DNA of 64,000 nucleotides from JBEKTW01 sp049515655 (GCA_049515655.1 JBEKTW010000024.1:7832-71831), one strand, 5' to 3'; shown: positions 52,325-60,921, numbered from the stretch's first letter. The notes: generated by a model from the sequence alone, not told the origin. Translations and numbers: made by a program.

Positions 52325-53602
52325 TCAAACGGTTTGCTCCATGAAACAGGTCGTTCCGATGGAACGGATCGTTAGTTGCTTGACGCAGCCGGTGGCAAAG
52401 GCTGATTCCATGAAGGCAATGTACTCACCGACCCTCTCATGCGGCAGGAAGGCGAGGATGGTTCCCGCGAATCCGCCGCCGTGTACCCGGTACCCGCCGG
52501 ATCCGGTTTTTCTCAGGAATTGTTCGGTCAGCGCGAGGCCCAGGGCGACCCCCTGCTCGGAAGCATTGCCGGCGGCGTAGCAATTCTGCAGCCACTGGTG
52601 GGAGGACCGGCCTGACTCGGTGACGAGGCGCAGAAAGGTTTCTACGTCTCCTTTTCGTAATGCGGCTACCTGACTGTCCACACGCTCATTTTCGTCGATG
52701 AAGTGAAGTGCCCGCGACACTGCCCTGTCGCCTACCGCCTTGCGAAGCCGGCGGACGTTCTTCAGGATATCTTCTTTGGAAATGTCCCTGCACCATTCCT
52801 TGCCGAACTGCGCAGCTACGGATTTCATTTCCCTGGGAATGGACGCGTACTCCTCCGTCAAATCGGCATGGTGTCCGCCGGTGTTGACGACGAGCAGATT
52901 GTAGCCCGCGGCGGCAAAATCAAATTCAAATCTCTCGACACGCGGAGTGTCCGGATCCTTAAAATCGATCATGATCATTCCCCCCGTGGCGCACGCAGTT
53001 TGATCCATCAGTCCACACGGTTTTCCAAAGTAGGTATTTTCGGAGAATTGCCCGATGAATGCGATCGTTTGCGGGGCGACCCTGCCGTCGTTGTACAACG
53101 TGTTCATGATGGTCGCGAGAAGCACCTCAACGGATGCCGAGGAACTCAGCCCCGAGCCGACGAGGACATCGCTCGTGACACACGCATTGAATCCCCCGAT
53201 CCTGTATCCGAGTTCCCGGAAGCGTGCGGCAATCCCCCGGACGAGTGCTGTCGTTGTTCCGCGTTCCCGAGCCGCCGGCGCGAGGTCGTCCAGGTTGACG
53301 CAAAACGGCTGGGTATATCCCTCCGAGTGAACGAGAATCTTCTTCTCGGGCGAGGGTGCAGCGGCCGCTATGGAATCGAGATTAATGCTTGCGGCGAGCA
53401 CTTTGCCGTGGTTATGGTCGGTGTGGTTGCCGCCGATTTCGGTGCGGCCCGGAGTGCTGAAAAGGCGGGGGTCTGCAGTGCCAAACCTGCTGTGGAAATC
53501 CTCTACGAGGGCGCTCCATCGTCGTGTCTGCCGGGAAAGAATCTCCCGGTCAGAGCCGTAAAGGTGCGAAAGCCAGTCTTGAAGGGTGTCGGGACGGATC
53601 AT
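52325..53602 (-). CDS. galK: Galactokinase
   Basis: A 425-residue GHMP kinase that phosphorylates galactose at C1. Motif 1 PGRTEIGGNHTDHNHGKVL, motif 2 VGSGLSSSASVEVL and motif 3 YRVHGGGFAGTILAF are intact. I chose ATG 53602 (MIRPDTLQDW); its ATGA overlaps the stop of the preceding gene by four bases. It is followed by an SSS transporter. Confidence 0.93.
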   Translation of the reverse strand: MIRPDTLQDWLSHLYGSDREILSRQTRRWSALVEDFHSRFGTADPRLFSTPGRTEIGGNHTDHNHGKVLAASINLDSIAAAAPSPEKKILVHSEGYTQPFCVNLDDLAPAARERGTTTALVRGIAARFRELGYRIGGFNACVTSDVLVGSGLSSSASVEVLLATIMNTLYNDGRVAPQTIAFIGQFSENTYFGKPCGLMDQTACATGGMIMIDFKDPDTPRVERFEFDFAAAGYNLLVVNTGGHHADLTEEYASIPREMKSVAAQFGKEWCRDISKEDILKNVRRLRKAVGDRAVSRALHFIDENERVDSQVAALRKGDVETFLRLVTESGRSSHQWLQNCYAAGNASEQGVALGLALTEQFLRKTGSGGYRVHGGGFAGTILAFLPHERVGEYIAFMESAFATGCVKQLTIRSIGTTCFMEQTV

Positions 53603-53847
53603 GCTATACCGTTGGATCTGGCGATGAAGAATCTCGCACACACATCGCCGGAAAACCTTCCGTTCTTCTTGCATTCTGCAATGTGTTCTCGGAGAGCCGC
53701 GAGATCTTCGGCCTCCGGAGAGAAACAGAAGTCTTCCAGCATATCGCCGCACGAGGTACAAAAGACAATTTTCTCTCGCAGCGGCACGTCGTCGTCATCC
53801 AATGGACATTTGTTTCGCACAGCATGTCGTGTTATTTGCAATTCCAT
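53599..53847 (-). CDS. Small Cys-containing protein coupled to galK
   Basis: An 82-residue protein from ATG 53847 (the frame stays open to ATG 53901, 100 residues). Four or five cysteines include a C-x2-C (FCTSCGDML) after KCPLDDDDVP, and a later C-x-C-free half (FSPEAEDLAALREHI, ECKKNGRFSGD). It could hold zinc, but no family is recognised. Its stop overlaps galK by ATGA, so translation is coupled. The opposite strand is also open, as is common at high GC. Confidence 0.6.
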   Translation of the reverse strand: MELQITRHAVRNKCPLDDDDVPLREKIVFCTSCGDMLEDFCFSPEAEDLAALREHIAECKKNGRFSGDVCARFFIARSNGIA

Positions 53848-54044
53848 TATAATGTTCTTACCATTAAATATCAAATCAGGCGGGCAATTTGATATATGCA
53901 ATATGGTTTCCCCGGAAGGCAGTGACGTGGAGAGTCCTGTCCCCGGGAAAATTCTCGCTGAGAGCGAATAGTGGAATGATGGTCTTCTGAGGATGTCTCA
54001 AAGACATGTTTTATTATTCAAATTCAGGAAAGGAGATGTGGGTC

Positions 54045-54707
54045 ATGAAACCAGATGCTTGTAGGAATGTTCGATATCCCTCCGCACGATCTTGCCTTAC
54101 CCTGCTATTTGCAGCCATGCCGCTGTTTATTATTTACGGATGCCACAAATCGGAAGTTAGGAGCGGCGCGAAGCCGGCGGCGACGATTCAGAACCTCCAG
54201 ACGGCCTATGCGAAGGCGGTCACGTATGTGAGAAGGTACACGTTGTTTGTTCAACAGGCAGAGAAGGAACGGAACGCGGCCATTGCCAGTCTCTGTCGGG
54301 CAGTCGCGCGGTCGGAGGAGATTCGTGCGGGAAATCATGCGAGACTTCTGCGGAGTTTCGGTGTTGAGCCCGTAATGCCACCGGAAGAACGGCTCGCTGT
54401 AGGTACGACTGCTCAAACGTTGAAGATGGCGTTGAGTTGTGAGGACGTTCAGTACGACGAGATGTATCCCGGCATGATCAGGACCGCAGCCGTGGAAAAA
54501 GACTCCGCCGCCGCCCGCCAGTTTAAGATGGCTCGAGAAGTCGATGCGAGGCACCGGGAGTTGTTTTTCGATGCCATCAATCAACACGGAAGAGTCCCCA
54601 GAGTGGAATACTTGCTTTGTCCGGGATGCGGGTATGTGTTCGATTCCGACAAGAGTGATGAGTGTCCGGTTTGTCATCTCAAAAAAGAGAGCTTCGTGAA
54701 GGTGTGA
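54045..54707 (+). CDS. Rubrerythrin-like lipoprotein with degenerate di-iron site
   Basis: A 220-residue protein starting at ATG 54045 behind AAAGGAG. A lipobox-like IYGC ends the signal peptide. The middle (about 48-180) follows rubrerythrin: NLQTAYAKAVTYVRRY, VARSEEIRAGNHARLL, EDVQYDEMYPGM and VDARHRELFFDAI. Most metal ligands of rubrerythrin are changed (GES replaced, EEIH replaced by EEIR, E-x2-E replaced by EDVQ). The C-terminal rubredoxin domain is intact: CPGCGYVFD and CPVC. So the lipid-anchored protein could transfer electrons through Fe-Cys4 but not do di-iron peroxidase work. Confidence 0.75.
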   Translation: MKPDACRNVRYPSARSCLTLLFAAMPLFIIYGCHKSEVRSGAKPAATIQNLQTAYAKAVTYVRRYTLFVQQAEKERNAAIASLCRAVARSEEIRAGNHARLLRSFGVEPVMPPEERLAVGTTAQTLKMALSCEDVQYDEMYPGMIRTAAVEKDSAAARQFKMAREVDARHRELFFDAINQHGRVPRVEYLLCPGCGYVFDSDKSDECPVCHLKKESFVKV

Positions 54708-54830
54708 TAGAAAGGTTCGGTACGGTCTCATATGGGAAATTATCGGGCGATCCAGTTTGATCAGACCTCACCCGTAGCCCTTGGAGGAGAGGGCGTTAAG
54801 GCATCCGCGACATGAGTGCAAAGCTATTCC

Positions 54831-54853
54831 ATCCTCTCCTGTTAGGAGAGGAT
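54831..54853. repeat. Snap-back hairpin repeat, copy 3
   Basis: Perfect 10-base arms (ATCCTCTCCT and its complement) with a GTT loop; followed by CATAGGTGAGG, which resembles the repeats at 43622-43645 and 50245-50265. Confidence 0.6.
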
Positions 54854-54969
54854 CATAGGTGAGGTCTCGTATGGAGTTCTGTCGTTTGGCCCTGAGACAT
54901 ACCAAAGATCCGACAGCTTTTTTTTATTCCTGATTCGTCATTATAGTGCGAATTATTCATGGAGGATGT

Positions 54970-55557
54970 ATGTCACAACCATTGTGTGAACCTTTTCGTT
55001 TCGGTCTGAAGCGACAATTGACTGCAATAATGCTCGTTGGTTTATTGACGTACTCATGCAGTGTTCAACCTACGAGACCGACTATCACAGTAATGGATCT
55101 CAAAATCCAGAATGTTGAAAAAATAAGAGCATGTTTGGAATCTGTCCTTGGGAGGGATAGCGCCGGCACTGAGGCAATGAGATATGTAACATCGTTTGAA
55201 GATCAACTTGCACAGATGTATCCTCAGGACAAGAACATGGTGGGGGAGGATCGCTCGACGCCTGAAGACCTTTACTTTCCTCGACCGAGACCCACTCCGC
55301 CGACAGACGCACAAGAGGTCCAGAACAAGGCACGACAGCGATCATTTGCCAGCTTCAGCACAGAAATGTCAAGAACCACGATGTTGAGAATGAACAAGTG
55401 CTACGAATCATATATCACGTCGGGCGACATCGGGGACGCCAAGAAAGCCTTTGCGCTAGGGTACATCGTACTGGCACTAAAGCCGCCGGTGAGTGAATCG
55501 GGACAAATTGAAGACACAATGGCAACGTTGTTGGATAGCCTTACCGTGAAAAAATAG
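54970..55557 (+). CDS. Lipoprotein, tandem paralogue 1
   Basis: A 195-residue protein; ATG 54970 has GGAGG. Signal peptide with lipobox-like LTYSC. The mature part is helical and begins TITVMDLKIQNVEKIRACL, with FEDQLAQMYPQDKN and a conserved last stretch TLLDSLTVKK. No family recognised. The next gene (55594) is its paralogue: the same DLKIQNVEKIR, FED...YPKDKNTVG and LLDSLTVKR blocks. Confidence 0.72.
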   Translation: MSQPLCEPFRFGLKRQLTAIMLVGLLTYSCSVQPTRPTITVMDLKIQNVEKIRACLESVLGRDSAGTEAMRYVTSFEDQLAQMYPQDKNMVGEDRSTPEDLYFPRPRPTPPTDAQEVQNKARQRSFASFSTEMSRTTMLRMNKCYESYITSGDIGDAKKAFALGYIVLALKPPVSESGQIEDTMATLLDSLTVKK

Positions 55558-55593
55558 ATGGAAGAAAACCCATTGACCTTTGATGGAGGATAT

Positions 55594-56211
55594 ATGACGA
55601 AAGAGCGCGATAACTCATCGAGTATAAAAGTCCAGTTCATCTCTCTCAGTCCCCAATGGTTGGGAGTACTGTGCGTGAGCCTCCTTGCATATGCCTGCAG
55701 CGTGCCCCCAACGAATTCGGCACGCATCACGGCCATGGATATCAAATCGCAGAACATAGAGAAAATCAGGGGGGGGCTGGAATATCTGTTGGGCAACGAT
55801 AGCACCGGCATTGCCGCGATGGACTATGTCAGGTCGTTCGAAGACCGAATTTCGGACTTCTATCCCAAGGACAAAAATACGGTCGGAACCAACTTGGCGC
55901 CGCCGCCCGACAATAGAGCCATTGCCAGGTTGTACCCGCCGGCTTCAACGGGCAGTACCACCGTCCAGGAAAACCAGGAGAGATCCCGGACACAGATCTA
56001 CGCGAGCTTTGGAAAGGAAATGTTGAGGACTTCCAGGCTGAGGTTGAACGAGGGCTATGAATCGTGCCTTGCCTCCGGGAACATCGCAAGCGCGAAGATT
56101 GGATTTGCGGCGGGATATGTTGCCCTGACGCTCACGCCATCCGTGGCGGATCTGGAAGAAATTCAGAACAAAATGGTTAGATTGTTGGACAGCCTGACCG
56201 TGAAAAGATAG
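55594..56211 (+). CDS. Lipoprotein, tandem paralogue 2
   Basis: A 205-residue protein; ATG 55594 has TGGAGG, the same ribosome-site style as paralogue 1. Lipobox-like LAYAC. It shares blocks MDIKSQNIEKIRGGLE, FYPKDKNTVG and LLDSLTVKR with paralogue 1, and the middle (YASFGKEMLRTSRLRL) matches FASFSTEMSRTTMLRM of that copy. The function is unknown. Confidence 0.72.
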   Translation: MTKERDNSSSIKVQFISLSPQWLGVLCVSLLAYACSVPPTNSARITAMDIKSQNIEKIRGGLEYLLGNDSTGIAAMDYVRSFEDRISDFYPKDKNTVGTNLAPPPDNRAIARLYPPASTGSTTVQENQERSRTQIYASFGKEMLRTSRLRLNEGYESCLASGNIASAKIGFAAGYVALTLTPSVADLEEIQNKMVRLLDSLTVKR

Positions 56212-56294
56212 ATGCACCGAAAATTATTGGCTCACCCCTAAGGCATCGGTCCACCTCGTGCAGCAGCCGCGCCGAATTACTAAGGCTCACTACG

Positions 56295-56882
56295 ATGCAG
56301 GGGATGGCCGTCCTTTGTCCTTGTTTGATTCCTTGGACAATGGAACAGCCCCGGCTTGTGTTCCCGCATTTTTCGACGCCACCCCAATGGATCAATGATT
56401 CTACGCTATTGGTATCAACAGATCATCACACAAAGTGGTTTCGGGCCTTCCTTGATGGTCGGCTTCCAATCCAAATCGCAGCGGATTCGATTGAACCCCA
56501 CTTCGTTGATGACGGCGAATATGTATTGTATAATGATTACCACAAAAATGCTGGATCAAATCCTTTGCGGTTTATACCGATCTCTAGGTGGAACAAAGAC
56601 GGAGGTATAGATCCGGAGATATTTGACTGGCGTGTTCCCAACGCCTGGCTTTTGGGCGGCGGGTATGGGAGGGCTCGATTTCTGTTGTGTTGTGATACAA
56701 GCAGGGGAGATCTGTGGAGAATTTGGCTCCCGGATAGAAGAAAGGAACTGGTCAGGGGTTCATGCGATCTTTTGAAACGTATCACCAGTTTGAAGTTAAG
56801 TTGGGATGAAAGCCAATATGTATGCGCAACTGAAAACAGAACAAGGGACGAAATCGTGGTAATAGAAAACCTTTTCAAATAG
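56295..56882 (+). CDS. PD40/TolB-like C-terminal fragment, probably cut from a larger protein
   Basis: A 195-residue frame without an export signal. It contains beta-propeller-like repeats: STPPQWINDSTLLVSTDH, DSIEPHFVDDGEYVLYND, RGDLWRIWLPD and LKLSWDESQYVCATENRTRD. PD40 repeats of this kind form the C-terminus of many Ser/Thr kinases in this bacterial group. No kinase domain lies upstream, so it is probably a remnant. The next frame starts two bases later with a kinase N-terminus. Confidence 0.5.
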   Translation: MQGMAVLCPCLIPWTMEQPRLVFPHFSTPPQWINDSTLLVSTDHHTKWFRAFLDGRLPIQIAADSIEPHFVDDGEYVLYNDYHKNAGSNPLRFIPISRWNKDGGIDPEIFDWRVPNAWLLGGGYGRARFLLCCDTSRGDLWRIWLPDRRKELVRGSCDLLKRITSLKLSWDESQYVCATENRTRDEIVVIENLFK

Positions 56883-56884
56883 AA

Positions 56885-57037
56885 ATGATCGGCCAAACCA
56901 TATCGCACTACAAGATCCTTGAAAAGCTCATCACCGCGCTCGCGCAGCTACTATTGCCGGTTGTGGGTGGTGGTGGGATTCTGGGACCGCGACTGAATAT
57001 ATGTGAGAAGGCGATGTTGCGTCATTGCAGAATTTAG
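56885..57037 (+). pseudogene. Truncated Ser/Thr protein kinase (first 15 codons only)
   Basis: ATG 56885 begins MIGQTISHYKILEKL, matching the start of the intact kinase at 60922 (MIGNTISHYTIIEKLGEGG), but the glycine loop and everything after it are replaced by unrelated sequence to a stop at 57035-57037. It is the N-terminal stump of a lost kinase gene. Confidence 0.7.
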
Positions 57038-57095
57038 CTGAGTTTGTTTTACTCACTCATGTCGATTTCACGAAGCCTAGTCAAAGGAAACACAC

Positions 57096-58004
57096 ATGCG
57101 AAAGTTAACCTTACTCATCGTCTGCTTTCTGTTCGTGTCTAGCGTACATGCTCAGACTTCAGACCAGATCGTTGACCATGCCGGGGCGAAGATACACTAC
57201 AAGATTCTCGGCGATGGTAAACCCGTTCTTCTCTTAAGCGGCGGTCCAGGCTTTTCGTCCGACTATCTCACGCCGCTTGCGCAGGGGCTCTCGAAATACT
57301 TTCGGTGTATCCTTCTGGACGAACGAGGCACAGGCAAGTCTATCGTTGCAACCTATGACACTACGACAATAACAATTTCCCTGACTATCGATGATATTGA
57401 ATATCTCCGAAAGTCCCTCGGATACGAACAATGGGCTGTGCTCGGCCATTCAGTCGGCGGCTTCATTGCGTCGGCGTATGCATGCACTTACCCCAGTTCG
57501 GCATCAACGCTCGTGCTAATAGGTTCGGCTGGGTTCAATGCAGGCCTGTGGAAGTACTATGACGCCAACATCTGGTGCAGGCTATTGCCATCCGATAAAG
57601 ACCTTAGCAGGTACTGGGAGGATTCAACTATCGTAGCTAAAGATCCTCGACATGCAGCGGTAGAACAACAGAAGGCCGTCCTGCCGGCATATTTCTACGA
57701 TCGAAAAAAATCGTTGCTCGTTAGTCAACAAATCAAAGACGAGGAGTATAACCCTTATGTGGACAATCTCATTTCGCGTGACATGGATAAGACCGATATA
57801 AGCGAAAAGAGCCGAACCTACAAGAATCCTGTGCTTGTTCTTCAGGGAAGGCAAGACCAGGTAGGAGAGTCCATGCCATATATCATCTCGCAGACCTATC
57901 CTAATTCGAAGCTTGTCTTCATCAACCGCTGTGGACATTTCCCTTGGATTGAGCAGCCTACGGCTTTTTTTGATACTGTGCGGGCTTTTCTCAACAAGCA
58001 GTGA
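57096..58004 (+). CDS. Exported alpha/beta hydrolase (proline iminopeptidase-like)
   Basis: A 302-residue protein with a signal peptide (LTLLIVCFLFVSSVHAQ). The alpha/beta-hydrolase fold has an LLLSGGPGFSSDY oxyanion segment, LDERGTGKS, the nucleophile elbow GHSVGG, a late Asp (LQGRQDQVG) and the His in CGHFPWIE. This ordering matches prolyl aminopeptidases and haloperoxidase-like hydrolases; the substrate is unknown. It starts 58 bases after the kinase stump. Confidence 0.87.
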   Translation: MRKLTLLIVCFLFVSSVHAQTSDQIVDHAGAKIHYKILGDGKPVLLLSGGPGFSSDYLTPLAQGLSKYFRCILLDERGTGKSIVATYDTTTITISLTIDDIEYLRKSLGYEQWAVLGHSVGGFIASAYACTYPSSASTLVLIGSAGFNAGLWKYYDANIWCRLLPSDKDLSRYWEDSTIVAKDPRHAAVEQQKAVLPAYFYDRKKSLLVSQQIKDEEYNPYVDNLISRDMDKTDISEKSRTYKNPVLVLQGRQDQVGESMPYIISQTYPNSKLVFINRCGHFPWIEQPTAFFDTVRAFLNKQ

Positions 58005-58079
58005 AAACGCTAACAAAACAAACTGGCTGTCATTTGAGCGCCTGATATATTCAACTTAAAATCAAGTCGGTAAGGTACA

Positions 58080-58625
58080 ATGAAAAGGTTATCTCTAATT
58101 ACTTTGCTTTCAATCATGATCTGCTTTATGAACGTTTTCGGGCAGACTGATTCTCAAAAAGCAGGACCTGAATATAGTGTCTTGGATGCTTTTTCTGGAA
58201 CCTGGAACATCCAGGTGGAAGCACGAGACAGTATATCTGGACCCTCCTACCACGTACATTGGACTCTTGAAGGTAAAAGAATATTAAATGGCTATGCGAT
58301 TGAGATTTTACATCAATGGAAAACCAAAGACTTCACACAAAATGGAGCTGAAATAACAGGTTACGACCCCATAAAGAAAATATGCACCACTCATATATTT
58401 TATGATGATGGAAGTTGGCTTAACTCAACACCCATATTTACCGGAAAAAGAACTTGCGTAGAAAATGGAGAAACATATTATCCGAATGGTAAAGTCGATA
58501 TTTGGCGATGTACGTGGAATTTCAGTGATGACTGGATGTCCTTGGTTGTCACATGTGAAAATTTGAAAGATAATAACTGGTGGAAGTCGTTTGAGGGAAA
58601 AGGGACTAAGAACAACAAAATGTGA
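58080..58625 (+). CDS. Exported DUF1579-like lipocalin-type protein
   Basis: A 181-residue exported protein. Signal peptide LITLLSIMICFMNVFGQ. The mature part begins with LDAFSGTWNIQVEARD, typical of DUF1579 and related small beta barrels, and goes on with TLEGKRILNGYAIEILHQW and GYDPIKKICTTHIFYDDGS. Function unknown. AATCAAGTCGGTAAGGTACA precedes ATG 58080. Confidence 0.75.
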   Translation: MKRLSLITLLSIMICFMNVFGQTDSQKAGPEYSVLDAFSGTWNIQVEARDSISGPSYHVHWTLEGKRILNGYAIEILHQWKTKDFTQNGAEITGYDPIKKICTTHIFYDDGSWLNSTPIFTGKRTCVENGETYYPNGKVDIWRCTWNFSDDWMSLVVTCENLKDNNWWKSFEGKGTKNNKM

Positions 58626-58969
58626 TTAAATGATTGTGTCAGACATTTAATGCAAGCTTTGTACAACTTTATAAGTTTTGGCTCTCCTTGAATAACGGCA
58701 GCTAACAGCGATGGCAGTGATGTTCACGTCATTTGAAAAGGATTATAGATTTCGCTCAATACTTTCGCGCACGGTTTCCATAACGTTAAAAAACCAGCCA
58801 ATCCGCCGGCTGCTCGAAGCCGACTCGTCCTCATCGCGGGTCGGATGGACTTGACACTTCCTCCAATTATCCTTAGCTTAGCGATATCATTATCGGTAGG
58901 CCGTTCTTTGAAACCCATTGCACGATTGTGTGGTGGGTTTTACTGTTATAACGATATGAAGGGATGTTT
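58626..58969 (+). promoter_or_regulatory. Intergenic region with repeat-plus-promoter element, copy 1
   Basis: A 344-base gap with no gene. It contains CAATCC.CCGGCTGC, then GTCCTCATCGCGGGTCGG (58798-58844), then TTGACACT; the promoter is TTGACA 58851-58856, 17 bases, TAGCTT 58874-58879. The same series of words occurs at 60748-60819. The CCGAC...GTCGG words can pair as a hairpin. The gene at 58970 lies downstream. Confidence 0.6.
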
Positions 58970-60409
58970 ATGAAAACTTACGGGATCGCTGTTGTCGCCA
59001 GTGCGATGCTTGTAGTCGCGTTTATAGGATCGGTATTTCCCCAGAAAAAGGAGAGCAATCATCATCGTCGGATGATCATGAAAGGCCAACGTGGACTGCG
59101 ACCCCATTTTCCTGGAAGTCTCAAGGAAGAAGAGTTCTGCGACAATCAGATACCAGGTCTATCAATAGCATTCGGTAGAGGAAGAGCTAAGTCCCTATCG
59201 GACACAATGTATATTGAGATTTCCGTGGTAGCAGAGACTTGGGATACTAGTGCGAATGCTTGGCGTGTATACTACAAAGACGTCCTAGCCTACGACGCAC
59301 ATGGAAGGGAAACGGCCGATGTCGGTCAGGAGTGGAATGGTAATGGGTGGTTGAATGAATGGAGAGACACCTACGCCTACGACGCAAATGGAAACGAAAC
59401 GGAGAATTTGAAGCAATCGTGGTCATATAGTGGCAGTGCGTGGGTAAACTACGATAGAGACAGCTACACCTACGACGCAAATGGAAACGCGACGGAGGAT
59501 GTATATCAGACGTGGAACGATAGCACATGGGTAAATTACGATAGAGACAGCTACACCTACGACGCACATGGAAACACGACGGAGCATGTATATCGAACAT
59601 GGATCGATAGTGCGTGGGTGAATGATTTGGATTGGACTTACGCTTACGATGCGAATAGAAAGGAAACGGAGGAATTAGGACGGAATTGGAACGGTAGTGC
59701 ATGGGTGAATTGGTCGGATGCCACATTAACATACGATGCAAATGGCAACAGGACGGAGGTCTTAGGTCTGACGTGGAACGATAGTGGATGGGTGAACTCC
59801 CAAGAATACACCTGGGCCTACGACGCCAGTGGACAGGACACGGCAGATGTAGGTAAGATGTGGATCAGTAACGTATGGGCCAATTGGTCGAAATATACTC
59901 ACGCTTACGATGCAAGCGGAAAGGACACGGCAGATGTCTATGAGTATGGGGACGGCAGCTCATGGGTGAATGGATACTATATCATCTACACGTACGACGA
60001 TAATGGAAATGAAACGGAGAGATTATATCGGCAATGGAATGGCAGAGCGTGGGAAAACCAGGATAAAAAGACATACATCTGGCGGATGTTAGTCGCTGAC
60101 GTACACGAGAAAGCGCATGCCGCCAGCAGTTTCGCATTGTCTGCGAATTACCCCAATCCCTTCAATCCGCAAACGACAATCTCCTTCTCGCTCCCAAAAG
60201 AAAGTTACGTCACTCTCAAGGTCTATGATCTGCTTGGAAGAGAAGTGGCAACACTTGCAAAGGGGAAGAAAGAAGCGGGGGAATATGCCGTTGCTTGGAA
60301 TGCGGGAAGTGCGCCAAGCGGCATATATTTCTACCGCCTCGAGGCAGTATCGACCGCTGGTCCAAGCAAGTCCTTCATGCAAGCGAAGAAGATGCTGTTA
60401 ATGAAATAA
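58970..60409 (+). CDS. T9SS-sorted protein with nine YD-like repeats
   Basis: A 479-residue secreted protein (ATG 58970, AAGGGATGTTT upstream; ATG 58964 is also in frame). Signal helix IAVVASAMLVVAFIGSVFP. Residues of about 100-370 are nine imperfect repeats of about 29-31 residues with the core Y-(A/T)-YDANGNETE...W-(N/D)-(G/D)S-(A/G)WVN, a relative of RHS/YD-repeat units. The last 80 residues are a type IX sorting domain (NYPNPFNPQTTISFSL, LLGREVATLAKG, SGIYFYRLE, KKMLLMK). It is a likely surface protein with a filament- or shell-like repeat part. Confidence 0.87.
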   Translation: MKTYGIAVVASAMLVVAFIGSVFPQKKESNHHRRMIMKGQRGLRPHFPGSLKEEEFCDNQIPGLSIAFGRGRAKSLSDTMYIEISVVAETWDTSANAWRVYYKDVLAYDAHGRETADVGQEWNGNGWLNEWRDTYAYDANGNETENLKQSWSYSGSAWVNYDRDSYTYDANGNATEDVYQTWNDSTWVNYDRDSYTYDAHGNTTEHVYRTWIDSAWVNDLDWTYAYDANRKETEELGRNWNGSAWVNWSDATLTYDANGNRTEVLGLTWNDSGWVNSQEYTWAYDASGQDTADVGKMWISNVWANWSKYTHAYDASGKDTADVYEYGDGSSWVNGYYIIYTYDDNGNETERLYRQWNGRAWENQDKKTYIWRMLVADVHEKAHAASSFALSANYPNPFNPQTTISFSLPKESYVTLKVYDLLGREVATLAKGKKEAGEYAVAWNAGSAPSGIYFYRLEAVSTAGPSKSFMQAKKMLLMK

Positions 60410-60439
60410 AATTTGAAATAATTTGAGGATGTTTTAATC

Positions 60440-60664
60440 ATGAGCAGGGCTTTCATGAAAGAGGGCGACGATCAATGGTTAAGTGACATAGCTCCCACAA
60501 TCAGTGCTTTGTTGATCTATTTGACACGAGAGAACAACAGCATTCGTGTCTACGAAGAAAAGAGAACGATTGATGCGAATGGGCGTGAAGTATTTCAGAT
60601 GAGTAATGGTTTGACGTATTCCAAGGATGCTGAAGGAAAGTGGATTGTTGTGCCGGAGGAATAG
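60440..60664 (+). CDS. Small soluble protein, unknown
   Basis: A 74-residue protein. It begins MSRAFMKEGDDQWLSDI and has ISALLIYLTRENNSIRVYEEK and NGLTYSKDAEGKWI; I recognise this as a type seen in Bacteroidota but cannot name a family. It follows the T9SS protein by 30 bases, and GAGGATGTTTTAATC is its ribosome site. Confidence 0.7.
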   Translation: MSRAFMKEGDDQWLSDIAPTISALLIYLTRENNSIRVYEEKRTIDANGREVFQMSNGLTYSKDAEGKWIVVPEE

Positions 60665-60747
60665 AATTATTGTTTGGGAAGACCCCGCTATAAACTGGTA
60701 AAAGGCCAACACTCACAGGCCGTCCCAACCAGGTAAACACAAGCACC

Positions 60748-60819
60748 CAATCCACCGGCTGCCGTCCTCATCGCGGGTCGGCTTTTCTGTTTGACACTCT
60801 CTCCTGAATTCTTTACCTT
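60748..60819 (+). promoter_or_regulatory. Repeat-plus-promoter element, copy 2
   Basis: CAATCCACCGGCTGC and GTCCTCATCGCGGGTCGG (60748-60781) recur from 58798; promoter TTGACA 60791-60796, 17 bases, TACCTT 60814-60819. It precedes the Ser/Thr kinase gene by about 100 bases. Compared with copy 1 it lacks the segment CTCGAAGCCGACTC. Confidence 0.6.
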
Positions 60820-60921
60820 TCCATGACATCAATTTGGGGCGAATAATGAGGTTATTACATCTTCCAGAGTACCCGTTTGTGCTGAAGTATATGGCACGGC
60901 GGTTTTGCGTTTGAGGATGGT

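Noticed and set aside
52703..53971. A 422-codon plus-strand frame over galK
   Set aside because: It lies opposite the fully conserved galactokinase motifs and has a composition typical of a shadow frame.
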